Below, in pieces: positions 10,714-20,619 of a stretch of 64,000 nt of DNA. Both the position numbers and the translations under genes were made by a program. Where the stretch lies: NCBI GenBank assembly GCA_004298465.1, contig SCRT01000012.1, positions 186,001-250,000 on the forward strand. Direction: 5' to 3'. The DNA comes from Nevskiaceae bacterium (GTDB taxonomy: Bacteria > Pseudomonadota > Gammaproteobacteria > Nevskiales > Nevskiaceae). The notes beneath the pieces were generated by a model. It did not search any database. It had not been told where the DNA came from and worked only from the letters and a program-made list of their open reading frames with translations. Numbering within the stretch: position 1 is the stretch's first letter; the number at the start of each line of letters is the position of its first letter.

Positions 10714-11229
10714 TTCGCTGATCCCCCGGCGCCGGTCTCCCAGCCCGCAATAGCGCGGGCCGCTGTTTAGGGTCTCCATCAGGCCCCCTCGGCGCCATCG
10801 CTGCAACGCCGCCAAGGGAGCGGCGTTGCAGTGAATTTCCATGTATTTCCACGCCCGCGGCAATGCCGCGGGCGCTGGTGTACGTCGTGCCGAATCGAGC
10901 GTTGCGGGGTAGTAGCCGAGCGCCCCTGAACCGGCGGGCAAGCAGAATTTCAGGTACAGCGGAATGAATCTGTTCAATAACAGACACACGCATCGAGGAT
11001 TTAAAAGTTTTTAATCAACAAAGCTGGCCGGTCATTTTTCCGGCGTGCGGTTCAGGCAGGTTGGTTTCTTTGAAAACAGCTTACTAAACCATTGGTTAAG
11101 AGCGTCACCCGCTTTTTCAGAAAAAATGGCATGACTGTTGCTTGTACTGGGGCTGAAGTCGCCATATCGCGTCGGGCTCCCGTTTGTGGCCGGGGCGCGA
11201 CGAACGAGAACTGAATGCGAGGGGGTACG
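10714..11229. other. Intergenic region with hairpins and a sigma-54 promoter (516 bp)
   Basis: After the membrane-protein gene come a GC-rich inverted repeat at 10801-10831 (CTGCAACGCCG/CGGCGTTGCAG) and CCCGCGG/CCGCGGG near 10855. Then follows an AT-richer stretch leading to the -24/-12 promoter at 11127-11142. No gene is visible. Confidence 0.6.
11127..11142 (+). promoter_or_regulatory. Sigma-54 promoter of the RND/DUF1302/DUF1329 operon
   Basis: TGGCATGACTGTTGCT has GG and GC exactly 10 bp apart and fits TGGCAC-N5-TTGCW with one mismatch. It lies about 90 bp upstream of the lipoprotein start at 11230. Confidence 0.75.
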
Positions 11230-12291
11230 ATGCGCGGTACAGAAGTGCGGTGTGATTCCGGCACCTTTGCCGGATCGCAGGAACAGGCCCGGCCGCGCCG
11301 GGAGTTCCGGAACAGGTTGCCAGGCGGCATCGCCACGGTCCTTGCAGGGTTGCTGGTCGGCCTGTGTGTATCGGCGTGCAGCAAGGCGCCGGACATGGCG
11401 CCGGTGAAGGCGATACAGGCCCGTGCCGTGCACGCCACCGACAATTTCATGGCCGTTGCCGTGGCGCACGATCGCTACGGTGCGGGCGGTGGCAACGTTC
11501 TTCTGCGTTCGGCAGATGGCAAGACGTGGGTACGCCAGGAATTGCCGCGGGCGTCCGCGATCATCGCCATGGCGGCGTGCCCGAATAGCGCGCTTGCGGC
11601 GCTGGATTTCCGCAGCAAGGTCTGGGTGCTCGATGCCGGCGCCAAGTCCTGGGAAGCGCGGTCCTTGACGGACAAGCTGCAGCCCATGGACCTGACTTGC
11701 GCAGCGGATGGCCGGCTGTGGGCGGTGGGTGGAGACAGCACCATCGAATACAGCGCCGACCTCGGCAAGAGCTGGACGATCACGCACCAGGGCGATGACG
11801 CCTACATGCGCAGCGTGCGTTTTGTCGACGCGCAGCATGGCTTCGTGGCGGGCGAGTTCGGCACTTTCCTCGTCACGGAGGACGGCGGCCAGACGTGGAT
11901 GAAGCGGCAGGGCCTGCCGGAGACGTTCTATCCGTTTTCGATGGCGTTCTTGAATTCGCAGACGGGCTGGATCAGCGGCCCTGCGGGGGCGAACTACTAC
12001 ACCGCGGATGCCGGCTTGACGTGGACTGAACAGCAAAGCCCGACCGGGTCGCCGCTGTTTGCGTTGTTCCAGCAGGGCGGCGAAGTGTTCGGTGCAGGTG
12101 ATGCCGGGCGCCTGCTGCAGGCGTCCGCGACCGGCTGGACGCGGGTGACGAACTTCCCCGGCCAGCAGGTTCCCCTGACCGACGCGGTACCGGTAGCGGG
12201 CGGCTGGTTGATGAGCGGGCCGGCGGGTTTCGTATCGGTGGTCAAGTCCAGCGCGTCCACTGCGCCAGCGACTGATGGAGCGCGGTCATGA
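11230..12291 (+). CDS. YCF48/BNR-repeat lipoprotein
   Basis: 353 residues. After a basic N-terminus comes a lipoprotein signal ending LVGLCVSAC, followed by repeats with the pattern S-x-D-x-G-x-T-W (SADGKTWVR, SADLGKSWTI, TEDGGQTWMK, TADAGLTWTE). This is the beta-propeller of YCF48/photosystem-II-assembly-like proteins. Start ATG at 11230 has GAGGGGG upstream; 11215 is an alternative. It is the first gene of a four-gene operon and overlaps the RND gene by 4 bp. It probably works as a periplasmic partner of that transporter; this is an inference. Confidence 0.85.
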   Translation: MRGTEVRCDSGTFAGSQEQARPRREFRNRLPGGIATVLAGLLVGLCVSACSKAPDMAPVKAIQARAVHATDNFMAVAVAHDRYGAGGGNVLLRSADGKTWVRQELPRASAIIAMAACPNSALAALDFRSKVWVLDAGAKSWEARSLTDKLQPMDLTCAADGRLWAVGGDSTIEYSADLGKSWTITHQGDDAYMRSVRFVDAQHGFVAGEFGTFLVTEDGGQTWMKRQGLPETFYPFSMAFLNSQTGWISGPAGANYYTADAGLTWTEQQSPTGSPLFALFQQGGEVFGAGDAGRLLQASATGWTRVTNFPGQQVPLTDAVPVAGGWLMSGPAGFVSVVKSSASTAPATDGARS

Positions 12292-14690
12292 GCGGCATTC
12301 GGCATTACATCACGGCGGCCCTGCAGAAGGGCGAGGGCTGGATCTTCGCGAATCCCGCGATCGTGTTGGCCATCATCTTTGCGGTGACGCTCGGCTTTGC
12401 CACGCAGCTCCACAAGCTGCAGTTCTTCACGGATTTCGACGATCTGCTGCCGCAGGGCAACCCGATCATCCAGACCTACAACAGCGTGCGTGACAACTTC
12501 GGCGGCGCGAACCAGGTTCAGCTCGTCATCGAGGTGGAAAACGGCGACATCTTCAACAACAAGACGCTGGCGCTGATCAACCAGGCCACGGATGGCCTCG
12601 ATGGCCTGCCGGACATCGACCACAACCAGGTGTCCAGCCTGACGCACCGCACGGTGCGCCGTGTGTATGTCACGGCGGACGGCAACTTCGCGTCGTCGCG
12701 CTTCTACGACCCGCAGCATCCCGACGATACGCCCGAGCAGCTCAAGCAGCTGCGCAAGGATGTACGCGGCGATGCGCAGGTCTACGGCGTGCTGGTATCG
12801 CCCGACATGAAGGCGGCGATGATCAAGGGTCGCCTGACGAACGGCAAGATCGACTACGAGAAGAATTTCGCAGCGCTGCAGAAGCTGCGGGCGGAGATCT
12901 CGCAGCCGGGCTATCACGTCTACGCCACCGGCAACCCGGTGCTCATCGGCTGGGTGTACACGTATTTCGGCCAGATCGTCGGCATTCTGTTCACCACGCT
13001 GGCGCTGCTCGCCCTGTTGCTGCTGCTGTACTTCCGCCGCTTCTACGGCGTGGCGCTGCCGCTGCTGGGGATTGCCCTGTCGACGGTGTGGGGCGTCGGG
13101 TTCACGGCCATGATGGGCTACAACATGGACCCGCTGTCCATGCCGATTCCGTTCCTCATCGCGGCGCGGGCCATGTCGCACGGTGTGCAGCTGGTGGCGC
13201 GCTATTACGAGGAATTCGAGACCACGCATGACGGGCGCCGCGCTGCACGCAACGCGCTGGATGCGCTGTTCCGGCCGGGGTCGCTCGCGATCATCGTGGA
13301 CGCGGCCTGTATCGGCGTGATCATGCTCGGGCTCATGCCCTTCGACTTCAAGCTCGGCCTGTCGGTTGGCTTCTGGGCGCTGTCCGTGATTTTTACCGTC
13401 CACTTCATGATCCCGCTGGCGCTCACGCTGCTGCCACAGCCGCGTCACACGGAAAACAAGAACGAGGGCGTACGCAAGAGTCTGGCGCGGGTGATGGCGG
13501 CGACCGGCGGGCACCGCTCGGGGGCGGTCGTGATCCTGGCGCTTTCGGCGCTGGTGGTGGTGGCGGCGCTGCCGTTTTCGGCCTCCACGAACATCGGCGA
13601 CTCGGAAGCGGGCTCGCCGATCCTGAAGCCGGATTCCGACTACAACCGCTCCACGGCCGCGATCAACGCGCTGTTCCCCGGCACCGAGGAGCTGCACGTG
13701 CTGGCGCGAACCAAGGACAAGGACGGATTGAATCAGCCGGAGGTCATGCAGGCCATCGAGACTTTTGCAAGCCAGATGAGAAATGACCCGGATGTGGGTG
13801 GCTCGGTCGCGATTCCGATGGTCGTGCGGGGCGTCAACCAGCTCATCCACTACAACGATCCGCGCTGGGCGCAGATTCCCGACTCTTCCCAGGTCGTGGG
13901 TGGGCTACTGCTGACGTACATGGCGTCGAGCCCGATTCCCGGCGCGTTGCGGCAATACATCAACTCCGACGGCAATGAGGCCGACGTGGTGCTGTTCTTC
14001 AAGGACCACCGTGCGCCGACCATCGAACGCGCCATGGAAGTGCTGAAGACGGCGGCGGCCGAGGCGTCCGCGGGCATCGAGGGGTTGAGCTTCCAGGTGT
14101 CGGGCGGCGTGGTGGGCCTGAACGCCGCGATCAACGAGGCGCTGCACCGCGACCACATGATTCTCGTGCCGCTGGTGATGTTCATCGCCTTCGTGCTGGT
14201 GGCGCTGTACTACCAGTCGCTGCATGCCGGTCTGCTGATGATCATCCCGATGCTGTTCTCCACGATCCTGAGCTACGCGTTCATGGACTGGCACGGCATC
14301 AGCATCAACGTCAACACCACGCCGGTGGTGATGGTCGGTGTCGGGGTGGGCATCGACTACGCCGTGTACTTCATGGACCGTATCCGCGAGGAGATGGCCC
14401 GGGTACACGACGTGGGCCGCGCCGCCATCAACGCGTTCAGCACCACGGGCTACGCAGTGAGCTTCATCGCGGTGACGCTGATCGCCGGCGTGGTCATGTG
14501 GATCTTCATGTCCGACCTGCGTTTCCAGTCGGATGCCGCGTTGCTGCTGTCCGTGATGCTGTTTGTCAACGCCATTGCCGCGATGCTGATCGTCCCGGCG
14601 TGGTGCGTCGTGTTCAAGCCGAGGTTCGTGCTCGACAACGCTGGAACGGTGTCAACCGAAAGGCTGACGGAAGCGGTTTCGGCGGTGTGA
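12288..14690 (+). CDS. RND/MMPL-superfamily transporter
   Basis: 800 residues. An N-terminal membrane helix is followed by a periplasmic domain, about six helices (residues 220-390), a second periplasmic domain and another helix block (residues 620-780). The duplicated layout and the GVGVGIDYAVYFMDR segment in the second membrane half are typical of the MMPL/HAE3 branch of RND exporters. It acts in the inner membrane. Start ATG overlaps the previous stop. Partners of the same operon are a lipoprotein, an outer-membrane DUF1302 protein and a DUF1329 protein, suggesting transport of a hydrophobic compound across the envelope. Confidence 0.9.
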   Translation: MSGIRHYITAALQKGEGWIFANPAIVLAIIFAVTLGFATQLHKLQFFTDFDDLLPQGNPIIQTYNSVRDNFGGANQVQLVIEVENGDIFNNKTLALINQATDGLDGLPDIDHNQVSSLTHRTVRRVYVTADGNFASSRFYDPQHPDDTPEQLKQLRKDVRGDAQVYGVLVSPDMKAAMIKGRLTNGKIDYEKNFAALQKLRAEISQPGYHVYATGNPVLIGWVYTYFGQIVGILFTTLALLALLLLLYFRRFYGVALPLLGIALSTVWGVGFTAMMGYNMDPLSMPIPFLIAARAMSHGVQLVARYYEEFETTHDGRRAARNALDALFRPGSLAIIVDAACIGVIMLGLMPFDFKLGLSVGFWALSVIFTVHFMIPLALTLLPQPRHTENKNEGVRKSLARVMAATGGHRSGAVVILALSALVVVAALPFSASTNIGDSEAGSPILKPDSDYNRSTAAINALFPGTEELHVLARTKDKDGLNQPEVMQAIETFASQMRNDPDVGGSVAIPMVVRGVNQLIHYNDPRWAQIPDSSQVVGGLLLTYMASSPIPGALRQYINSDGNEADVVLFFKDHRAPTIERAMEVLKTAAAEASAGIEGLSFQVSGGVVGLNAAINEALHRDHMILVPLVMFIAFVLVALYYQSLHAGLLMIIPMLFSTILSYAFMDWHGISINVNTTPVVMVGVGVGIDYAVYFMDRIREEMARVHDVGRAAINAFSTTGYAVSFIAVTLIAGVVMWIFMSDLRFQSDAALLLSVMLFVNAIAAMLIVPAWCVVFKPRFVLDNAGTVSTERLTEAVSAV

Positions 14691-14755
14691 GGGCGCAAGT
14701 GGTGTGGGGGCCCGCCGGGCGCCCACTTTCAGGTCCATAGCCGTTGGGAGGAATA

Positions 14756-16774
14756 ATGAGAAACAAGAAGGGTTGGCCAGGTGCAGGACGCCTGGCGGGT
14801 GGGGCGGTAGCGGCCGTCGCGGCCGTGCTGTGGGCGGGCACTGCGGCGCAGGCCGGGGTGGATGTCAGCTCCTGGCATCTGCAGGGCTACTACCAGAACG
14901 ATACGCAGTACCGCATGGGCAAGGACCAGACGGGCAACACGCCTGGCCTGTCGCGCGAGCAGAACACGTTTTCGCTGAGCTACAACAAGGGCTTGTTTGG
15001 AGGTTGGAAGCTCGGCGGCACGTTCCGTGGCAGCTACAACGGCGTGTACGACCTCAACGACACGGAGTTTGGTCGCAAGGCGGGCGGTTCGGTGATATTT
15101 CAGTCATCGGCGTTCGCGGCGGGTGGACCTGCACCTCAGTTCACGTCATTCGGAGAATCTCCAGGAAACACCGAGCCTGGGAATCCGAATGGGATTTTGG
15201 CGGGGGCATTCCCTGGTAATGCATTGCATTTCAATTACAACAATCCCTCGGCCCCGAACTACAACCCCAATCAGGGCTTGCAGTTGATCGGTCAGCGCTG
15301 GCATCCGACGCATACTGGGGGTGTGGATATCGCCGTGCCGGTGCGGCCTTGCGACGTCGACTCGCGCGGGTGTGTGGACTTTGGCGGTTACGGCGACCAG
15401 AGCGTCAGCGATCTACGTTTTCCGGAATTCAACAAGCGCCTCGATGCGATCCGCGAGCTGTACGTGACGCGCGACTTCCAGTTGCCGAACGGCCAGGACA
15501 TCTTTCTGAAAATCGGCCGCCAGCAGGTGGTGTGGGGTCGCACGGACTTGTTCCGCGTGCTGGATGTCGTCAACCCGGTCGACTTCTCGCGCAACAACAT
15601 CTATGACGACCTGCAGGACATGCGCTATCCGATGGCGATGTTCAACGCCGTCTACGACATCGGGCCGACGAAGTGGTTGCAGGACTCCAACGTGCAGTTC
15701 ATCTGGAACGCCGAACCGTTCCGGGCCGACAACCTCGGCCAGTGCGGCCAGGCGAACGTGATGCTGGACGCCGGCTGCACGTTCCGCGGCCTGAAGAACT
15801 TGTGGGACAACGGCGGGTCGGTGTCGAACTTTGCGGGCGGTAACATCGCAACAGATTTTGGCCCGCACCAGATCGGTATCCGCAACGTCTATGTGCCGGA
15901 CTGGAAGCTCAGCAATACGACGTTCGGTCTGAAGTTCGGCGGTACGAGCCCCGACGGCAGCATCGCGTTCTCGCTGAACTATCTGTATTACCTGTCACAG
16001 CTGCCGAGCCTGCATGGCAACCAACCTGCAGTCAATCCATTCACTGGTGCTCCTCCGTCTGCATATACAGGCAACCGTCTGATTGCGTTCGACATGCACT
16101 ACCCCCACGTCCGTCTGTTCGGCGGTTCGATGGACTACCAGTGGGATTGGGCGAAGTCGGCTGTGCGTTTCGAAGGCGCATACACCAGCGGCGAGGAGTT
16201 CGCGAACACGCTGAGCAGCAATCTGTATTCCACGAACAACGTGCTGCGCACGGTCGTCGGTATCGACCGGCCGACGTTCATCCCGTTCATCAGCGGGGCC
16301 AGCACGACGTTGATCTCGGCGCAGTTGTTCTACCAGCACATCTTCGACTTCCAGCGTGAAACCCGGCCGTTCGGTACTGCCGGCATGATCGACTGGCAGG
16401 ACAATGTGACGGGCACCCTGCTGCTGCAGGGCACGTACCTGAACGGTCGCTTCCATCCCACGATCATCTTCGCGCGTGACTTCATGGCACAGGCGAACGC
16501 GATCGTACCTTCGTTGATCTACAACTTCACGAACAACCTGGTCGTGACGCTCGGTGCGAACTTCAAGACGGCGGGCAACATCAACCGTTACAAGGTGACG
16601 GATTGCCGCGCCTGCAACCCGTACCCGCCATTCACGGCAGCGCCCGGGCAAGGCGATGAAGACTGGGCTCTCAGCGGGATTGAGCCTCTGGGCATCTTCC
16701 GGGCCGGTCCGTTTGGCACGGCGCGTCGCGAACAGCAAGTGTTCCTGAAAGTCCGTCAGAGCTTCGGTCTCTGA
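14756..16774 (+). CDS. DUF1302-family outer-membrane protein (operon copy)
   Basis: 672 residues from the ATG at 14756, preceded by GGGAGGA. A signal peptide (AVAAVAAVLWAGTAAQA) leads into a beta-rich outer-membrane chain ending in VFLKVRQSFGL. Shared features with the 7805-9871 protein include the IGRQQVVWG/FGQQQIAWG segment and the following FRVLDVVNP/FRVFDTANG. It lies 65 bp after the RND gene and 37 bp before DUF1329. A channel role for lipophilic substrates is inferred from its company. Confidence 0.88.
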   Translation: MRNKKGWPGAGRLAGGAVAAVAAVLWAGTAAQAGVDVSSWHLQGYYQNDTQYRMGKDQTGNTPGLSREQNTFSLSYNKGLFGGWKLGGTFRGSYNGVYDLNDTEFGRKAGGSVIFQSSAFAAGGPAPQFTSFGESPGNTEPGNPNGILAGAFPGNALHFNYNNPSAPNYNPNQGLQLIGQRWHPTHTGGVDIAVPVRPCDVDSRGCVDFGGYGDQSVSDLRFPEFNKRLDAIRELYVTRDFQLPNGQDIFLKIGRQQVVWGRTDLFRVLDVVNPVDFSRNNIYDDLQDMRYPMAMFNAVYDIGPTKWLQDSNVQFIWNAEPFRADNLGQCGQANVMLDAGCTFRGLKNLWDNGGSVSNFAGGNIATDFGPHQIGIRNVYVPDWKLSNTTFGLKFGGTSPDGSIAFSLNYLYYLSQLPSLHGNQPAVNPFTGAPPSAYTGNRLIAFDMHYPHVRLFGGSMDYQWDWAKSAVRFEGAYTSGEEFANTLSSNLYSTNNVLRTVVGIDRPTFIPFISGASTTLISAQLFYQHIFDFQRETRPFGTAGMIDWQDNVTGTLLLQGTYLNGRFHPTIIFARDFMAQANAIVPSLIYNFTNNLVVTLGANFKTAGNINRYKVTDCRACNPYPPFTAAPGQGDEDWALSGIEPLGIFRAGPFGTARREQQVFLKVRQSFGL

Positions 16775-16811
16775 GGCCTTCCCAGTTCCCAAGCAGTATC
16801 AGGAGATAAAG

Positions 16812-18149
16812 ATGAAGAAGAGATTGTTTACGTGCATGGCGGCTGCGGCGCTGTCATCCATGGCGCTGACCCCGGTGCTCGCCGCGACTTACACGCCGGC
16901 GGATGTCAAGGCGTCCTTCGACCCCTATGCCCAAGGCATGCCCTCGTTCAAGGGGTTGACAGTCGGCATGACGATCAACCAGAGCAACGTGGACCAGTTC
17001 AAGGCTGTGCTGGCGCCGGTGGTGTACAACGTCATCAAGAACGGCTGGAACACGATCACCGTCGGGCCGACGCAAGACATCAAGCTGACCCAGGGTTACA
17101 TCAAGGCCACGCTGGACAACCTGAACAAGACATCGCTGGCGAAAGACAGCGACAACCTGATCGGCTACGTGGCCGGGCGGCCTTTCCCCGGTGAGCCGGA
17201 TCCGAAAGATCCGCGGGCCGGCACGAAGATCGCGTGGAATTTCCAGCACGGTCTGAGCTGGGGTGACAACGGCACGATTGATCCGTTTGTCATGAAGTAC
17301 ATCGACATGAATACGGGAAAGGTCCAGCGCACGCTGCAACTCGAATACCACACGCTGAACCTCATGCATCGTGTGGACTACGCTCCAATCCCGGAATTCC
17401 TGCCGAACCCGGCCGAGATCTTCCGCACGATCTACATCAAGGTCCGTTCGCCGAGCGATCTGCGCAACACGCAGCTGCTCATCCAGCGTTATGACGACGA
17501 CTCCAAGCCGGATACCAGCTACATTTATCTCGGTTTCCAGCGCCGCGTGCGCCGCCTGGCTCCGGGCCAGACGACCGACGCGTTCCTGGGTTCCGACCTC
17601 ATGATCCAGGACTTCGAAGGTTTCAACGACCGCATCTCGGCGATGAACTGGAAGTATCTGGGGACGAAGGACATCCTGTATCCGTTCTATGCACACACCG
17701 AACTGAAGAACCTGGACCCGGCGGACTACCCCGGCCTCAAGGAGGGTTTCAAGTTCACCTCCCTGGGCGGCAAGGCGGACTGTTTCCCGCAGGTCACGTG
17801 GCAGCTGCGCAAGGTCTACGTGCTGGAAGCGACGCCAGTTGACAAGTCCAGCCCAATCGGCAAACGCATCATCTACCAGGATGCGCAGACCACGAAGATG
17901 TCCATCACCGGCATCTACGACCGCAAGGGCAAGCTGTGGAAAGCGTGGTTGATCTCGAATTCCGATCCGGATCATCATCTACCTTCCAACAAAGGTTCCG
18001 GCATCGAGATCGATGACGGCTTCACGATGGTGGACATGCAGGCCATGCATTGCTCGATCGGCCGCTTCCAGGGCCAGATCAATCCCAAGCTGAGCCCGAA
18101 GGACATGTTCTCGGAGCAGTACATGCGCAACACCGGCACCGGCAATTAA
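16812..18149 (+). CDS. DUF1329-family periplasmic protein
   Basis: 445 residues with a signal peptide (AAAALSSMALTPVLA, cut near residue 24). The rest is a soluble LolA/LppX-like beta-sheet protein. Characteristic stretches are YTPADVKASF, FLGSDLMIQDFEGF and RKVYVLEATP. DUF1329 proteins almost always accompany DUF1302 proteins. A carrier of lipid-like molecules between membranes fits the fold class but is not shown. It is the last gene of the operon, with a strong terminator behind it. Confidence 0.88.
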   Translation: MKKRLFTCMAAAALSSMALTPVLAATYTPADVKASFDPYAQGMPSFKGLTVGMTINQSNVDQFKAVLAPVVYNVIKNGWNTITVGPTQDIKLTQGYIKATLDNLNKTSLAKDSDNLIGYVAGRPFPGEPDPKDPRAGTKIAWNFQHGLSWGDNGTIDPFVMKYIDMNTGKVQRTLQLEYHTLNLMHRVDYAPIPEFLPNPAEIFRTIYIKVRSPSDLRNTQLLIQRYDDDSKPDTSYIYLGFQRRVRRLAPGQTTDAFLGSDLMIQDFEGFNDRISAMNWKYLGTKDILYPFYAHTELKNLDPADYPGLKEGFKFTSLGGKADCFPQVTWQLRKVYVLEATPVDKSSPIGKRIIYQDAQTTKMSITGIYDRKGKLWKAWLISNSDPDHHLPSNKGSGIEIDDGFTMVDMQAMHCSIGRFQGQINPKLSPKDMFSEQYMRNTGTGN

Positions 18150-18206
18150 GAAGCCTTGAAGTGTTGTGCAACGCGTTGCAGGATGTACAGGCAATGCAAT
18201 GCTTAC

Positions 18207-18236
18207 CCGGCCGGTGCGCAAGCGCCGGCCGGTTTT
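18207..18236 (+). terminator. Intrinsic terminator after the DUF1329 gene
   Basis: An 11-bp GC-rich stem (CCGGCCGGTGC/GCGCCGGCCGG) with a GCAA loop is followed by TTTT. Confidence 0.85.
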
Positions 18237-18299
18237 CCTGTTGCTTGACAGGATGACGGCGGGCTTTGGGGCCGCGTCGTATCCAGCGAGGGATTGCAC

Positions 18300-18953
18300 A
18301 TGAATCCGCTCAAACTTTATTACTCCCCCGGCGCCTGCTCGCTGGCCGCGCATATCACGCTGGAGGAAATCGGCGAACCCTACGAGGCCGAGCGCATCGT
18401 GATCGCCGACGGTGCCAACCGGACACCGGAATATCTGGCGATCAATCCGCACGGCCGTGTCCCGGCCCTGCGAATCCGGGACGGCGGAAAGGACCAGGTC
18501 CTGACCGAGTTGACGGCGATCCTGCTGTTCCTGGCGCGGCGCCATCCCGTAGCCCGGCTCATTCCAGAAGATTCTGAAGGCTTCATGCGGACCGTTGAGT
18601 GGCTGAGCTGGCTGGCAACAACCGTGCACCAGACCGGCGTGCGCATGATGCTCAAGCCGTCACGTTTTGCGAGCGGCGCAGCCTGCGAGGCGCAAGTGGC
18701 AGCAAGCGGGCGCAGCATCGTGGAACCCGCTTTTGCCGAGATCGACGCCCGCTTGCGGGGTCGGGACTGGATGGTGGGCGACCATTTCACGGTCGTCGAC
18801 GCGTTTCTGCTGGTGTTCTTCCGCTGGGGCGGCTACCGTCTTCATCTGCCGATGCGTGAGCCCTATCCCGAGTACGCGCGCGTCATGGACCGCGTGCGCG
18901 CCCGTCCTGCGGTAGCGAAGGTCATTGCCGAGGAGGGAATTCGTATCGAATGA
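18300..18953 (+). CDS. Glutathione S-transferase
   Basis: 217 residues. The N-terminal thioredoxin-like domain begins MNPLKLYYSPGACSLAAHITLEE, with the Ser/Cys pair of the bacterial beta-class active site. NPHGRVPAL carries the cis-Pro and TELTAIL the glutathione-binding Glu/Ser-like turn. The helical C-terminal domain includes the folding motif around FTVVDAFLLVFF. Start ATG at 18300 has GAGGG upstream. GSTs are common in aromatic-degradation regions, but no substrate can be inferred. Confidence 0.9.
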   Translation: MNPLKLYYSPGACSLAAHITLEEIGEPYEAERIVIADGANRTPEYLAINPHGRVPALRIRDGGKDQVLTELTAILLFLARRHPVARLIPEDSEGFMRTVEWLSWLATTVHQTGVRMMLKPSRFASGAACEAQVAASGRSIVEPAFAEIDARLRGRDWMVGDHFTVVDAFLLVFFRWGGYRLHLPMREPYPEYARVMDRVRARPAVAKVIAEEGIRIE

Positions 18954-19066
18954 ACGGTGTCCCGGGTGCTGTTCGGGAGGCAGCGGGAAATACGCGCCTG
19001 GGGAACCTGGTTTCGTAATCCGGGAGTTGGTACGAGGCTGTGCTGCCAGATGTGAAGGAGTGCTGC

Positions 19067-20488
19067 ATGGAAGCTTTCAATCTCGAGGCTCGACCGCGTG
19101 CACTGCCGCCGGGGTTTCTGGAGGCGCTGATCCAGCGTTTCGGCCCGCGATGCTCCACAGCGCAGTCGGTGCGCGAACAGCATGGCCGCGGGGAGTCGCC
19201 GTACGCGCCGCTGCCTCCCGACGCGGTGGTGTTCGCGGAGACAGTGGACGACGTGACGTGGGTCGCCCGGCATTGCCACGCGCATGGCGTGGCGTTGATC
19301 GCCCACGGCGCTGGCTCGTCGCTGGAAGGGCATCTGCTGGCCGTCGAAGGCGGGGTCAGCCTCGACCTGACGGGCTTGAACAAGGTGACGGCGGTGCACG
19401 CCGAAGACCTGTGCGCAACCGTCGAAGCCGGCGTCACGCGTGAACAGCTGAATGATGAGCTGCGCCACACCGGGCTGTTCTTTCCCATCGACCCTGGCGC
19501 CAACGCCACGCTCGGCGGCATGGCGGCCACGCGCGCTTCGGGCACGAATGCCGTGCGTTACGGGACGATGCGCGAGAACGTGCTGGCACTCAAGGTGGTG
19601 CTGGCCGACGGCCGCGTGATCCGCACCGCGGGGCGGGCGCGCAAGTCTTCCGCCGGCTATGACCTGACGCACCTGTTCATCGGCAGCGAAGGCACGCTCG
19701 GCATCATCGTCGAAGTCACGCTGCGGCTGTACCCGCGCCCGCAGGCCCTGTCCGTGGCAGTGTGCAATTTCCCCGACCTGGAGGCGGCGGTCGACAGCGT
19801 GGTGGAGATCATCCAGACCAGCATTCCGGTAGCGCGCGTGGAATTCATGGACGTCCAGGCCGTGCGGGCCACGAATCGCTACAGCCATCTGGAACTGCGC
19901 GAAACGCCGCTGCTGCTGTTCGAGTTCCACGGCAGTCCAGCTGGCGTGCGCGAACAGGTCGAAGCCGTGCAGCGGATCGTCGCGGAGCACGGCGCGCTGG
20001 ATTTCCAGTGGGCGGAACAGGCCCAGGAACGCGAACGACTGTGGGCGGCACGCCACAAGGCCTATTTCGCGGCGCTGCAGCTGCGGCCGGGTTGTCGCGC
20101 CACCAGCACGGACGTGTGCGTGCCAATCTCGCGGCTTGCCGAATGTGTGCGGGAAACGGCGCGCGACCTGGATGGTGCGTCTTTCCCGTACACGATGCTC
20201 GGCCACGTGGGCGACGGCAATTTCCACGTCGTGATGATGCTCGACGCCGCCGGTGGGAAGGAATGGATCGAGGCCGAAGCGCTGAACCGGCGCATGGTTG
20301 AGCGTGCCATCGCCATGGACGGTACCTGCACGGGCGAGCACGGCGTGGGCGTGCACAAGCAGGCCTTCATGCGGGCCGAGCACGGTGAGGCCGTGCTGGA
20401 GGTCATGCAGGCCCTCAAGGCGGCGCTCGATCCGCGCAACATATTGAATCCCGGCAAGGTATTGCCGCCACAGCGGGGGCCGATGTAA
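19067..20488 (+). CDS. FAD-linked oxidase (D-lactate/glycolate dehydrogenase type)
   Basis: 473 residues. The PCMH-type FAD domain shows GAGSSLEGH and DPGANATLGGMAATRASGTNAVRYG. The C-terminal FAD-oxidase domain shows GHVGDGNFH and CTGEHGVGVHK, with the conserved metal/substrate histidines. This is the GlcD/LDHD layout that oxidises a D-2-hydroxy acid and passes electrons to the respiratory chain. Start ATG has AAGGAG upstream. It precedes the MaoC and PHA genes on the same strand. Lactate, glycolate and longer 2-hydroxy acids are all possible substrates. Confidence 0.9.
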   Translation: MEAFNLEARPRALPPGFLEALIQRFGPRCSTAQSVREQHGRGESPYAPLPPDAVVFAETVDDVTWVARHCHAHGVALIAHGAGSSLEGHLLAVEGGVSLDLTGLNKVTAVHAEDLCATVEAGVTREQLNDELRHTGLFFPIDPGANATLGGMAATRASGTNAVRYGTMRENVLALKVVLADGRVIRTAGRARKSSAGYDLTHLFIGSEGTLGIIVEVTLRLYPRPQALSVAVCNFPDLEAAVDSVVEIIQTSIPVARVEFMDVQAVRATNRYSHLELRETPLLLFEFHGSPAGVREQVEAVQRIVAEHGALDFQWAEQAQERERLWAARHKAYFAALQLRPGCRATSTDVCVPISRLAECVRETARDLDGASFPYTMLGHVGDGNFHVVMMLDAAGGKEWIEAEALNRRMVERAIAMDGTCTGEHGVGVHKQAFMRAEHGEAVLEVMQALKAALDPRNILNPGKVLPPQRGPM

Positions 20489-20619
20489 ACAGGCGGCGCG
20501 TCGGGCGCTGCCGCGCACGCGGATTGCCACACTGCGCGGTTGCCCATAGCATGAAGCGGGTGCCACAGGGCACGAGCCGGCCGGCATTGAACAATGATTG
20601 AATTTCGGAGAAGAACGGA

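Noticed and set aside
11997..13850. A 617-codon open frame on the minus strand
   Set aside because: Antisense to the RND transporter, with His/Arg-rich composition and no recognisable domain.
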